Assembly (NCBI GenBank): GCA_009746045.1
Contig: RPFO01000175.1
Location: forward strand, 1,956,898 to 2,020,897
DNA length: 64,000 nt
Source: Mesostigma viride
Lineage: Eukaryota > Streptophyta > Mesostigmatophyceae > Mesostigmatales > Mesostigmataceae
Reading direction: 5' to 3'
Shown here: piece after piece, positions 1-10,463 of the stretch
How the letters are laid out: every line of letters starts with the position of its first letter
How positions within the stretch are numbered: the first letter of the stretch is position 1
Position numbers and translations under genes: made by a program
The notes under the pieces: model-generated
What the model saw: the letters and a program-made list of their open reading frames with translations, nothing else
Told to the model about the DNA's origin: nothing
The model's database searches: none

Positions 1-826
1 ACGATAAGTCCACGGGTGGCGGCCCTGCCGCGCGCGGCCGGGGGCACGCCAGGTGAGGACATATCTCCCAGGCTGGGCGGGCTTGGTGCCAGCTAGTCTA
101 TCTGATGTATCTACCTGATCTGTGCGGGTCAGGTGCCCGGCTAGGCCCAGGCGCCTGTGCCTAATAATGTGGGAAACATAGGGCAAATCAGCGTACAAAT
201 CCTCATTACTAATGTGCAAACCAAAGGGGATGTTAAGGGCCTTGCGCAGCATCTTGGTGACGGCGCCGTCGAGTCGTTGCTCCAGCTCCTGCGTCAATGT
301 CCAGGTCTCGGCGCCGTAGGTCAGGATCGTCAGAATGACGACCTTGAAGAGGTCACGCTTGACGATCCGGGGTAGGGCGGGGTTGCTCCACCAGCGGCGG
401 TGGTCATGGAGGTGCGCCCACGCCATGCCGATCCGTGTCGTCATGTCGTCCTCGCAGTCGGGAAGCCAACTGCCGAGCAGCTTGAAGCGGCCTGAAGGAG
501 GGTAGTTGACCTCGGCATCGTCTAAGAGGCGGAGTGTGGGTGGGGGCCCTGCCATGCCGAGGGCCAGGGCCTCCGTTTTGGGGCTGATTTCTAGACCAAC
601 CGCCCGAGCCTCGAGCGCCAGGCAGTCCAGCCAAAGTTGGGCAGACTCCGGCTTCTCGATGAGCGTGATGTCGTCGGCATAAATGAGGTCAGCTAGTAAA
701 TTCTGCTTGTTAGTCGGCCCCCCTTCTCCAAGCTCGTTTGTGATCGCTAGGCCACCTGGGGGCACGGCCTGCAATGCTAGCAAAGCGAGCACGGGCCTGG
801 CGCATAACATAATCCACTACAATAAT
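1..826 (-). pseudogene. LINE-A copy 1, reverse transcriptase C-terminal part (interrupted, runs off window)
   Basis: On the minus strand this encodes the second half of a non-LTR retrotransposon reverse transcriptase. Reading inward from 826 it gives VVDYVMRQARARF, then after one frameshift near 770 LADLIYADD (catalytic YADD near 670-681), LGSWLPD, TYGAETWTL and GHLTRTDQVD, ending in QPGRYVLTW near the window edge. The same blocks occur in the same order in the plus-strand LINE at 44,063-45,259, so the two belong to one family, called LINE-A here. The upstream half of this RT lies at 3,451-3,990, separated by an inserted 2.6-kb element. Frameshifts show it is dead. The 3' end lies outside the window. 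Confidence 0.85.
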
Positions 827-1968
827 TGTCGCGTTTGCGTGCCATTTCATCCTGGACTGGTCATTACCGCTACTTGGAATGCATCCACTATCAGCAGTAA
901 TCATGTGTGTGATATGCCACCAGTGATATTAATAACCAGTGAGATGCAGGTCACGGACATACTTGGCCGCCGACCTCATGACAGGCAATTCCGTAGCCAG
1001 GTGTAGAATAAAACCATGATGCTTTATATATTTGGAAAGCAACCAAACCATTCACATTTAATTTCAAAAGACATCGACAAGAATACAAGTGTTGTCTAGT
1101 CGTATAATGTCGTACTTGTGCGTCACTGTCCAAATAAGGCTAAGCGGTTCTTGATAACCTAGCAGGCCTCGGGTGACGCCACACTGCTCCGCTTGGCTTA
1201 CGGCTGGCAGTGTCCTTTAGCGCCCCCTATCCTGTCTACCTATCCCGCTTACCCCAGCTATGGCTCACTGGCCAACGACGACCGGGTTCCTTCCCGAGTC
1301 TCGCCCACAATACACACATCATCTTGACGAAACCAAACAGTTATCACTTCGATCCGTCAACCAATCTCATGACAATTACTCATTGCAACCACTCTCGGGG
1401 GCTGCTCCGGATTGTTCCACTATTAACCCCCTTGACGACAACACCAAGTTGTGAGGGAGAGTAACGAGCGAACAACGACCACCATGGCCGCTGCTGTGCT
1501 CCTAAATACCTCCAAAAATCCCGGCATCCATGCGCTGTCGCATTTGCCAGCAAGCCGCCTGACGTGCAGTTAGACTGCCAGCAAAATGTAGAGCAAGTCT
1601 GTTCGACAGCCACGTGCGAGCCAGCACACCGCACACTGCGATCTGCGTATCTAGCTTTGTCAGATGGACTGAACATCATTCCGTCTGGACAATACAAAAG
1701 ATTCATAACTGCCAAATGTCACGCACCGGAATATTGCGCAAGCCACCAAGGATTTGCGCCCCAAAGTCTTGCGCCTGAACCTAAGTCAGGTCACCTAAGA
1801 CTGTCACTCTAGAAATTCAGGCCTTTCCGGCGCGGCGCTCCACACCGGCCCAAGGAACAAAGCCTGCGGCCTACTGAATCGGAACCAACCAAACGTCGGT
1901 AACGATTCCGATTACGGCAACCGCGTAACTTCTTGAGTGCACGGACGTAAATGATCACGGACGTGACA
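827..1968. repeat. Copy A of the TG...CA element
   Basis: This 1142-bp unit runs from TGTCGCG to CGTGACA and is repeated in direct orientation as copy B. It is non-coding as far as can be seen. Near its 3' end it has ACGGACGTAAAT, a string also found near the start of the Gypsy-2 LTR, which may hint at a distant relation between the two repeats. Confidence 0.75.
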
Positions 1969-1970
1969 GC

Positions 1971-3450
1971 TGTCGCGTTTGCGTGCCATTTCATCCTGGA
2001 CTGGTCATTACCGCTACTTGGAATGCATCCACTATCAGCAGTAATCATGTGTGTGATATGCCACCTCCCCCCCCCACTCTTTAGCTCACAACAACTTGAG
2101 AGCAAAAAGTGAAAGAAAGGCATCTCACACAAAAGAAGGAAGCCCAAAGAGGGCTTCATTCCAGGCAGCCCCCCCCCCAAAAAATTCCAGCTGCTCAAAG
2201 ATGCTTTTCCAGGATCAGCAACAACCTTAACATGCATGCTTTTAAAGGCTTAGCAATAACCCCTTCTTCAATGGCTTTTTACAGGGAAAAGCCTAACCTC
2301 TTCAGATGCTTTTGAAGGCTAAGCAATAACCTCTTCCTTGTGCTTCCCCGGGTGAAGCAGGAGGAACCCCCAGGCTGGCCGGACTGAACCCATCATGGGT
2401 TGTTCGCTCGTTAATAACCAGTGAGATGCAGGTCACGGACATACTTGGCCGCCGACCTCATGACAGGCAATTCCGTAGCCAGGTGTAGAATAAAACCATG
2501 ATGCTTTATATATTTGGAAAGCAACCAAACCATTCACATTTAATTTCAAAAGACATCGACAAGAATACAAGTGTTGTCTAGTCGTATAATGTCGTACTTG
2601 TGCGTCACTGTCCAAATAAGGCTAAGCGGTTCTTGATAACCTAGCAGGCCTCGGGTGACGCCACACTGCTCCGCTTGGCTTACGGCTGGCAGTGTCCTTT
2701 AGCGCCCCCTATCCTGTCTACCTATCCCGCTTACCCCAGCTATGGCTCACTGGCCAACGACGACCGGGTTCCTTCCCGAGTCTCGCCCACAATACACACA
2801 TCATCTTGACGAAACCAAACAGTTATCACTTCGATCCGTCAACCAATCTCATGACAATTACTCATTGCAACCACTCTCGGGGGCTGCTCCGGATTGTTCC
2901 ACTATTAACCCCCTTGACGACAACACCAAGTTGTGAGGGAGAGTAACGAGCGAACAACGACCACCATGGCCGCTGCTGTGCTCCTAAATACCTCCAAAAA
3001 TCCCGGCATCCATGCGCTGTCGCATTTGCCAGCAAGCCGCCTGACGTGCAGTTAGACTGCCAGCAAAATGTAGAGCAAGTCTGTTCGACAGCCACGTGCG
3101 AGCCAGCACACCGCACACTGCGATCTGCGTATCTAGCTTTGTCAGATGGACTGAACATCATTCCGTCTGGACAATACAAAAGATTCATAACTGCCAAATG
3201 TCACGCACCGGAATATTGCGCAAGCCACCAAGGATTTGCGCCCCAAAGTCTTGCGCCTGAACCTAAGTCAGGTCACCTAAGACTGTCACTCTAGAAATTC
3301 AGGCCTTTCCGGCGCGGCGCTCCACACCGGCCCAAGGAACAAAGCCTGCGGCCTACTGAATCGGAACCAACCAAACGTCGGTAACGATTCCGATTACGGC
3401 AACCGCGTAACTTCTTGAGTGCACGGACGTAAATGATCACGGACGTGACA
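1971..3450. repeat. Copy B of the TG...CA element, with internal insertion/replacement
   Basis: The copy matches copy A at both ends, but 2066-2410 replaces a few bases of copy A. The replaced block starts with a C-run and ends with GGTTGTTCGCTCGTTA. That end is the reverse complement of a segment present in both copies (about 1460-1477 and 2941-2958). Confidence 0.7.
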
Positions 3451-3990
3451 TAATAAACAGGTACGGCGACAGGACGCAACCCTGCCAGACGCCGGTCTGC
3501 AGTGGGCATGGCGGGGTAATGCCGTGTTGAGTGCGCACCGAAGTGGTCGACCCCTCATACAGCGTGCGGATGACGGTAATCAGGGGAGTGGGGACGCGAG
3601 CGCGAGCAATTACAGCCCATAGAGCGTCCCAGAGGACCGAATCAAAAGCCTTGATGAAGTCGACGAAGATCAGGATGGCGGGAAACTCACCAGGCTGCAG
3701 GAGAGCGATTTCCTCGAAGAGGCGACGCGCGACGAAGACGGATGGCCATGACGGTGTTGCGCCCCGGACGAAAGCCCATTTGACTTTCCCCAAGGTGACA
3801 GTCGAGAGCAGAACAAAGGCGGTTGAGGATCATGCGCAGCCCGGGTAATCCAAACCGATTATCATCCGCTAAAAACTGCCCTAGTCGCCGGCCATGCATG
3901 CCAGCGAAACTGGAACCCCAAGAGCGTGCCACGTAACCTTTGCCGCCGTCAGGAACACTTCGATTGCGGCGTTCATTCTCGCCCATTATA
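3451..3990 (-). pseudogene. LINE-A copy 1, reverse transcriptase N-terminal part (5'-truncated)
   Basis: Read on the minus strand, this contains RT block MGFRPGRNT, then in a shifted frame FVDFIKAFDSVLWDALW (motif A, FxxAFD) and GVWQGCVLSPYLFI (motif B region). These align directly with AFDTVLWEALW and GVWQGCVLSPYLFI of the LINE-A copy at 44.1-44.3 kb. It joins the fragment at 1-826 once the TG...CA insertion is removed. At least one frameshift separates the FRPGR and AFD blocks. The upstream boundary near 3,990 is approximate, and no endonuclease or ORF1 precedes it. Confidence 0.8.
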
Positions 3991-5276
3991 AGAAACTATT
4001 TTCAGAGAAATCTGATTTCTTAAAATTATACTTAACGAATAAAAATATACTACCTCCGGGCCATTAAAATATCTACAATGCCACTTTTTGCCAAATTTTC
4101 AAAATTTGTATAGTGGCAAACAAAAACTGTGGAAAAAATAGGAAATGGGTGGCCCAACAAACTAGATATTCTTAAAGGGTAGGAAAAGTACTTTTTTTGG
4201 CCCAAGGGCTGCCAGCATTAGACATTGGGAGTACCTTGAAAAGTACCTCAGAAAACTCGTGGCAAAAAAATGCGTTTTAGGGGTACCTGTGGTAAATTAA
4301 CGCAAATGAGAAATCGGAGGATTTTGTCCGTCCAGATGATTCGGTTGGTCCAAGTAGGTCGTACCGGATCTCGGATGCTCGGGGTAGGTCGGTCAGACCA
4401 GGAAATTCACGAAAGCACTTGACGAGGAATGCGGTTTGGCCATGAAAAAGTAGAGCTTTCCTCACTGGACCCGAGTGCGGAAAGCAATTTGTCGCCACGC
4501 GGCCTCGTGGGCGAAAAGCAGCCCGCGTGGCGACAAATTGCTTTCCGCACTCGGGTCCAGTGAGGAAAGCGGCTTGTCCACTTTTTTAGCCCACGGACCG
4601 GAATCTAAGGATATTTGACAGATTTCGGTGATCTAAGAGATAGAATCTTCTCTGTAAGTCTTAGAATTCGCACTAACACAAGAGAATATCAGTCGCCACT
4701 CAAAGAATCGGATCTACCCTGGATCTACTCGGGTTTGGAGCTCCGAAACATGGAAACGTAGTGTTTAGTGCCAGGTGGTTGGGGCGTAGTGAATCCCAGG
4801 TTCTTGGGGCGCGACAGCCGTAGATTTTAGATCTTAATGACGGTTACGCAATCTTGACCTTGGCCTGCACCCTGGCATCTCGTCGCGGGTCCTCAACGCT
4901 TCGCCGCCCTGGGCCTGCCGCTGCGATGGAGGATTCATGACCCAGGGATCCAGGATCTTCCTGAATAACCCACAGTTGTGTATCAACCTGTAGTTTGCGA
5001 TTCCACGAAGCTGGGCATCTATCCGGTCCATCCGTCATCACCAGAGAAGGAATCAGATTTGGGCAGATTTGCTGGTGCGGAAGTTTGGAATCTATTAGGG
5101 GTGTACGGCAATGAAGTGAATGCAAGGCTAGAATCCCGTTGCAGCCATCCGTCTACATGAATCCAGGGACGTCTTCTGACAGGATTTAGGTATTCCGGTT
5201 TCGTAACTCCCCGGGCCATTGTTAGTTGGTCCACGTCACATTGCCCCGATAAGTACCACCGGTACTCAAATCCGCG
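3991..5276. other. Non-coding stretch with dispersed repeats
   Basis: No gene is visible apart from the hairpin at 4455-4570. A short dispersed motif near 4045-4075 (ACTACCTCCGGGCCATTAAA) recurs inverted near 37,375-37,405. Confidence 0.5.
4455..4570. repeat. Perfect 48-bp inverted repeat (long hairpin)
   Basis: The arms 4455-4502 and 4523-4570 are exact reverse complements over 48 bp, separated by a 20-nt loop. Transcription from either side would give a fully paired hairpin, the kind that can feed small-RNA production. It could instead be a palindromic foldback repeat. No protein is encoded. Confidence 0.9.
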
Positions 5277-5290
5277 GCTCCATGTATATA

Positions 5291-5486
5291 TTAAAAATAT
5301 AATTACTTACAGCAGAGTGAAATCACTCAAACCAAAGCAAACGCCCAGCTATAAACCTATATACAGAGCCATGTCAAAGCTCTATACTACGATAAGACCA
5401 ATGGAAACGCCTAACGGGAGGAACCTAATAGCCCTGCTGCACCGCAAAATCAGCCCGCGTACGGCGGAGCATGATGTCAGCCACTA
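5291..5486 (-). mobile_element. LINE-B copy, severely 5'-truncated
   Basis: This minus-strand segment matches the last ~200 bp of the LINE-B element at 39,039-43,614, including the C-terminal codons for RRTRADFAVQQGY, the stop and the 3' UTR. It is flanked by 14-bp direct repeats GCTCCATGTATATA (5277-5290 and 5487-5500), a clear target-site duplication. About three bases (tag/cta) at its 5' junction are not explained by the element. Confidence 0.92.
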
Positions 5487-5500
5487 GCTCCATGTATATA

Positions 5501-6244
5501 CGGCCCCCGGCCACTATAGATTCTGCGCGGCCCATGAGCGGCGAATCCCAGGGAGTCCCCGGACGTATAGTAAGTCCCGAGGATACGAAAGATTCTGCGG
5601 TTGACAAGAACCTGGTGGAATCTTTCCGTATCCCGCTCCCGCTGCCGCGCCCATACAGCTGACTGACTGTAGCCGGTGCCCTAAATCCCCGGGTACATTC
5701 AAGTGTATGAAGCCAAGTGTTGTAACGGAAGATTCCGCCGTTAACCAGAGGGAATCGTTCCCGCTCCCGTGTGGGAACACCACCACCACAACAATAGATT
5801 CCGTCGTGGATCCTGGCGGACGGAAGATTCCATCAGCGCTCCCAAAAAACTGGGTTGCTTAGCGCCGATGCAACGGTCAGAAACGCCCACAAAAAAAAAA
5901 AAGGCGACGCGCCCAGACGTAAAAAAAAAAACCTGAAGCCCAAGAGGGAAAAAAAAAAAACGCCTCATAAAAAGCGCCAAAACAGAGCGCCCGCTAAACC
6001 CGTCGACGTCCCCCCCCCCCCACGCTACGCTCGCCCACCCGCCTCCCTCACCTCTCCGCGCCGCTTAAACCTCCTCCGCTTGCCATGGCCTCGTACTGGG
6101 TTTCTGGAGTCGAAATCGGACGGTGGCAAATCTCATCCACGGCTGATAAATGGCGCGCGCCGACTGAGGATAAACATTTCAAGGAAAGGCTAAACGTTTC
6201 AAGGAAACTTTTCGAACTTTAAAAGTGACATCCTACGGCTCGAA
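5501..6244. other. Non-coding stretch with A-runs
   Basis: No gene is recognised. Several runs of 10 or more A (near 5890-5960) and a C-run near 6010 are present. The bases just before 6250 (ACGGC) form the left target duplication of Gypsy-2. Confidence 0.45.
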
Positions 6245-6249
6245 ACGGC

Positions 6250-8598
6250 TGTTACGTCGCGTAACAATTCGTTGTAGTTACGGACGTAAATTAGTTCCTT
6301 GGCCTCGGTTGTTCCTAGGTTTACGTGTAGTCCTAGCTGGGACATTATTGTCCTCGTAACAGTACTGTGGTATATTGGGTGCCTTTGGGCGCCGCGCCGC
6401 GTACTTTATTAGTGGTCCTTATTGTCCATCTTCCCAGTAAAAGTCCTAAATTTAGGACCAAGTGGAATTAAAAAATATATATGCAAACATTAAAATTTGA
6501 CCCTGGCATTCGTGCCCATGACAGATAACACACTTTTTTAGTTTCTATCAAAAACCTGGGGTCAAATAATTACATTTAGTGCATGAATGGGCCCTGCCAC
6601 CTGCCAGACCTCAAAGCGCGAATTTGGCCAAAATGTGGGTTTTAGGACCATTAGGACCAATTATTGTCAACGCATGACCATGCTATCCACACGGTCCCTT
6701 GAGCATCTTACAAGCGCTAGGGGACCCTACGAGGCCTTGGGATGGCGGGGCAGCGTATAACAAGGCCATACCCTGCTGTGGCTGCCTCTATATATACGCG
6801 TGATTAACGGTGTCACAGATGGTGCAGGTAATGCAATATAGGGTTGCATGGTTGCTGAGGTTGCCCGGCTTGAACATGGCCCACCCCTTGCGGTAAACTT
6901 TCTCAAAGCATATGCCAAACCTTCTTTGACATCACGGACATGCTGGCCACCACCCAGCGATGAAAAAACATTGCATTTGCATTGCAACTAACACATGAAT
7001 GCAGCCAAATCAAGTTACAAAACAACGTTGTGCTAACATGCAACGCTTTGTGAGCGAATTCAGGGTGCATGTAACACGTAAACCATACTGTATATACTGT
7101 CTGAGAACACCCTGAACAACTGCAGGCCATAGGACCATGGTTTATAACTAACACATGAGTAAAACTGCTCTTACGCATGTGTGTTTTAGCTGCAGCGGAC
7201 GACGAAGATAGAGACGTAAAAAATTGTATGACGTAAACCAACTATGTGTGACAGTTATGTGCACAGAGAGCGTCCCCTCTTTTTAGGCATAGCTGGCTGA
7301 CTCAAAACACCACGACAGCGTTGCCAGTTACACTCATGATCTAGGACAACCCGGCACTTACCTGCTACTTACGTCGCCTCATTCCAGATGGTTGCAAAAA
7401 AGTCGCTGAAATCCGCAGCGAGGTCAGCTTTCCGAGAGCTGAGCGCACCAAAGCTGGCCAACCGGTTCGACAATGATATAAACCACGCTTGAGCTGCGTT
7501 CTAGGTCCAAGAAATACCGAAAGTGAAGACCTATAAGGTGCGCTCGCTGCCCAGCCTGAACGTCCCTAAAACATGGTCGACAATGGAAATCGGGCAAGAA
7601 TATCAGGTCCCAGGCGCTCCCATGTGAAATACTCCGTTTCTAAACTCCAGACTATAGTAAAAATCGTCCAAAAAAATTTCCTGGCTTGATTCGCACCACC
7701 ATTGCTAATACACTAACATGTTTGTGCCAAAATCGACCCTCCGCGAGCAGGCGATCTGCGACCCATTTGTGTTGTGCCGCTGTGATACAGCGCTACACAT
7801 AAAAACTTGCGCAGAAAATATTCACAGCCTTTAAGCATAACTAACAACCTTTCGTTTTTGCTACTGGGCGCCCGAAATGATAAACGCACGTGAAAACGCC
7901 GGCCACGATTGTCAGGTCGCCATATCCACCTCACTTCATTCCCGCACCCACTTTTTCGCTCCAAAATCGGTTATATTTTTGGTCGAGGTACCTACTTTCC
8001 CGCCATTATACCCGGTACCCGGGTACGGAATCCGGGTACCATGTGCCGGTACCACGGGTCGGGTACATCATGCCGGGTACGGTCCACATGGGGTACGGTC
8101 CATATAGTGACCCCCCCCCCCGGTACCTCGGTTATAGTGACCACTAGGACGATTTAGGACAAAGTCCTAAATTTAGGACCGTGGGATGATTAACATTATC
8201 CTTTGGTAGAATGTAGTGGACCGGCGTGCATCTGTGCACCTGCCTGTGTTTCTGTGTTTCTGCAGGCGAGGGCCAGGTCGGCCCGAGCCTGTTGGACCGT
8301 TGGTGACCATTTATGCACGTTCCACTCCTTGTGTGGACACTCGGCGTGTGTTAAATGAATTAACACATATTAGCTTGGGTCACGGCAGTGTAGTTGTGTT
8401 TCCTTCCTCTATTCCTGGAGTAAACGGGTTTGGTTAAATGGCTTATGGCGTATTACAGTAGCACATATGTAAATGCATTGAGATCTGGATCGTCTCGTTC
8501 GTCTTTCGCTAGGGGTTTAACTAAAGGCGGCCTTACTAGTTTAGGTAGTATCAGGACAGGTAGAGGTAGAGGTGGCGGTAGAGGCTTGCGGCGTAACA
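6250..8598 (+). repeat. Gypsy-2 5' LTR, split by a 1.77-kb insertion
   Basis: Segments 6250-6422 and 8200-8598 together reproduce the 3' LTR at 29613-30182. The first 17 bases, TGTTACGTCGCGTAACA, form a small palindrome, and the LTR ends in CGTAACA, giving terminal inverted repeats. An open frame starting near 8430 in the LTR runs into the leader with an RG-rich segment (GRGRGGGRG), but its coding status is doubtful. Confidence 0.88.
6423..8195. mobile_element. 1.77-kb TIR element inserted in the Gypsy-2 5' LTR
   Basis: TTAT duplications (6419-6422 and 8196-8199) flank it, and removal restores the LTR exactly as in the 3' copy. Its ends are imperfect inverted repeats (TGTCCATCTTCCCA versus TGTTAATCATCCCA), each followed by the 16-bp perfect palindrome GTCCTAAATTTAGGAC. 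Near 8010-8115 it has a cluster of GGTACC-like repeats. No transposase is visible, so it is probably non-autonomous. The 4-bp A/T duplication and TGT start recall the element at 827-3450. Confidence 0.82.
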
Positions 8599-8599
8599 A

Positions 8600-8612
8600 T
8601 GGACTCGGAGGT
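8600..8612 (+). other. Candidate primer-binding site of Gypsy-2
   Basis: One base after the 5' LTR the sequence is TGGACTCGGAGG. It starts with TGG, as expected for pairing with a tRNA 3'-CCA end. The priming tRNA cannot be named from this. Confidence 0.5.
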
Positions 8613-10463
8613 AGTTTAGATAGAGAGCGAGACGACGATCCTCTGCAACATACGTCATTGAATCAACCCTTCCGCGGCTGGGAAAATGAAGACGACACCT
8701 ACTTGACAGGTAAAGGGCGGGTCGCCTGCGAGCTGGGGGGGTAGTGCTGCCCGATTCGGGACACGCCCTGCCTAGAAGATAGACCTGCTCGAAGCGGAAA
8801 ATCCTTTTTTAGATAGCTCCTTTTCCTCGTTTTGTTTTCCTGAGAAATGTTGCTTACTGTCGTAGAAAGGTGATGGTTTTGGTTCTACGGTAGAGAGACG
8901 ACTAGCGTCTCGTAGATTACACTTTTTCTGCATCTTGCCTGCTTTGTATTTAGACGACCCATCGCCGGACGCAGAATTCTTGAAACCGGATACTTACGAC
9001 CACCCAGTGATTGGCCATACGCGATACGCGTGTCACGGACGCGCGCTATGTCATCCGGGCGCCCACTATGCACAAGACCGGTGACGTGCGCAAGGAATTT
9101 GTCTTCTACGCATTTTCGACAAAGGCTAGTGACCGGGGGGGGACACTAGCACTTGCAGCATAAGAGCGGACGAAAGTGTACGTGCACGCGCGCCGGGCCA
9201 GGCACAGCTGGGCGCGCAGCACTGACTTGAGCGGACGGCAGCACAAGTGTGCAGCGTCGAGAGGATCATACGCGTGTTAGTGGACAGCTGGAGCTGAAGC
9301 TGTACTGCTGGACTTCAACAGCGCCGAGGCTATTGACAGGCCAGGTGTCTTTGTGGTGTAGAATAGCGGGTCAACGTTATGAGGACTGGACAGAAAATGG
9401 AAAAGGACAATTTGCGGTGCGGAGCCAGATCGCTGGAATGAATGCGAAATCGCTGGCAGCCCTAAAAAGGGATTTCTTCTAGAAAGGAACGATTAGACGC
9501 AATGTTTGCTGGGCCACTCACACGCAAGGTGTGAGCGTGCAGATTGTCTGAAGGATATTATGCTTCGACCTTGCTGGACGTGACTCAATGTCGGACATTC
9601 CCAGGGACAGAAATGCCGGAGCCTCTAGGAGATGAGATCGGCAACAGGGTAGCAATTTAGATTTGTCGGGATGCCTTCCTGCTTTTGTTGGCATGTGTGG
9701 TAGAAAGCCAGGACGGCAACTGGAATGCGGTTTCTATTCGCATGGTTCAGGCAGCAAGATAGTTTTGGCATTCCTGGCTGGACTGACAAGTGTGGCGTGT
9801 GTCATGCGTGTGGCATGACGAATGGTTTGGTTCATAGTCGAAGAGGACTCTCACGCAGCGTGTAGTCTCTTCGAGTCTCTCGTTAGTGGCCTTCGTGTTT
9901 CTCCCTTTCCTTGGGAGCAAGGCCGGTAGCATGTCATGGAGCGCTGCCTAACTGCGGGCTCGTGAGCATGGAGTGCATCGATATTGAGACTATCAACGTG
10001 TTGTAATTGTATTAACTTTCTCAATAAACTCCGCATGTGCGGCTTCATCATCAGACTGTGCAAAGTGTGTGTTTTGAAAGCATTATTCTATAGCAGGGGA
10101 GGCAATAAGGTGGTTATCAGGCACGAGGGACAGTTCCTTGTCCTCGGCTGAGAGCCCTCCTTTCTTTACTCGAAGAGACTACCCGGTAGTCTGCTTCCTT
10201 CTGTTCGAAGCCAAGACGTTGGCTTTAGTGTTTAGCAACCATCAGCAGTACAGGGAACGGCCTGGCTGACAGTTTGTAAAGGAAGTGTCTTGAGACAGAT
10301 TTTAAGAAAATAGAACTAGCCAGAATTTGCTGGCTCTTGTCTTTTTCTGGCAGGCTAGTCGAGTCGTTATCCTTGACACCTGTTATAAAGCCTTTGGTTG
10401 TTGCTTCTTCTCAGCGAAACCTAGGCTTGTTGGTTCTTGTTTTGCCCATCGGTCAGCTGGTGC
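8613..10463 (+). other. Gypsy-2 leader / Gypsy-1 upstream region, no gene recognised
   Basis: The junction between the Gypsy-2 leader and the Gypsy-1 insertion should lie here. I found no Gypsy-1 LTR that also appears downstream of 18,310. Short ORFs show no recognisable protein. Confidence 0.4.

Larger units (their letters stand above)
827..3450. mobile_element. Tandem pair of TG...CA non-coding elements inserted in LINE-A
   Basis: The insertion splits the LINE-A codons for PYLFI / IVVDYVM. TAAT occurs on both sides (823-826 and 3451-3454), and removing the insert plus one TAAT restores the RT frame. It consists of copy A (827-1968, 1142 bp), the dinucleotide GC, and copy B (1971-3450, 1480 bp). 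Each copy begins TGTCGCG and ends CGTGACA. The copies look identical over long stretches except for about 345 bp in B. No open frame in either copy resembles a known protein. The TG/CA ends and 4-bp duplication fit an LTR (solo or LTR-LTR). The short TGTC/GACA inverted ends also fit a non-autonomous DNA transposon dimer. Confidence 0.8.

Noticed and set aside
827..3450. Repeated small ORFs (60-142 residues) in both copies
   Set aside because: They recur only because the element is duplicated, and none resembles a known protein.
5471..5662. Small ORFs around the truncated LINE-B copy
   Set aside because: They span the LINE fragment and its flank and have no independent support.
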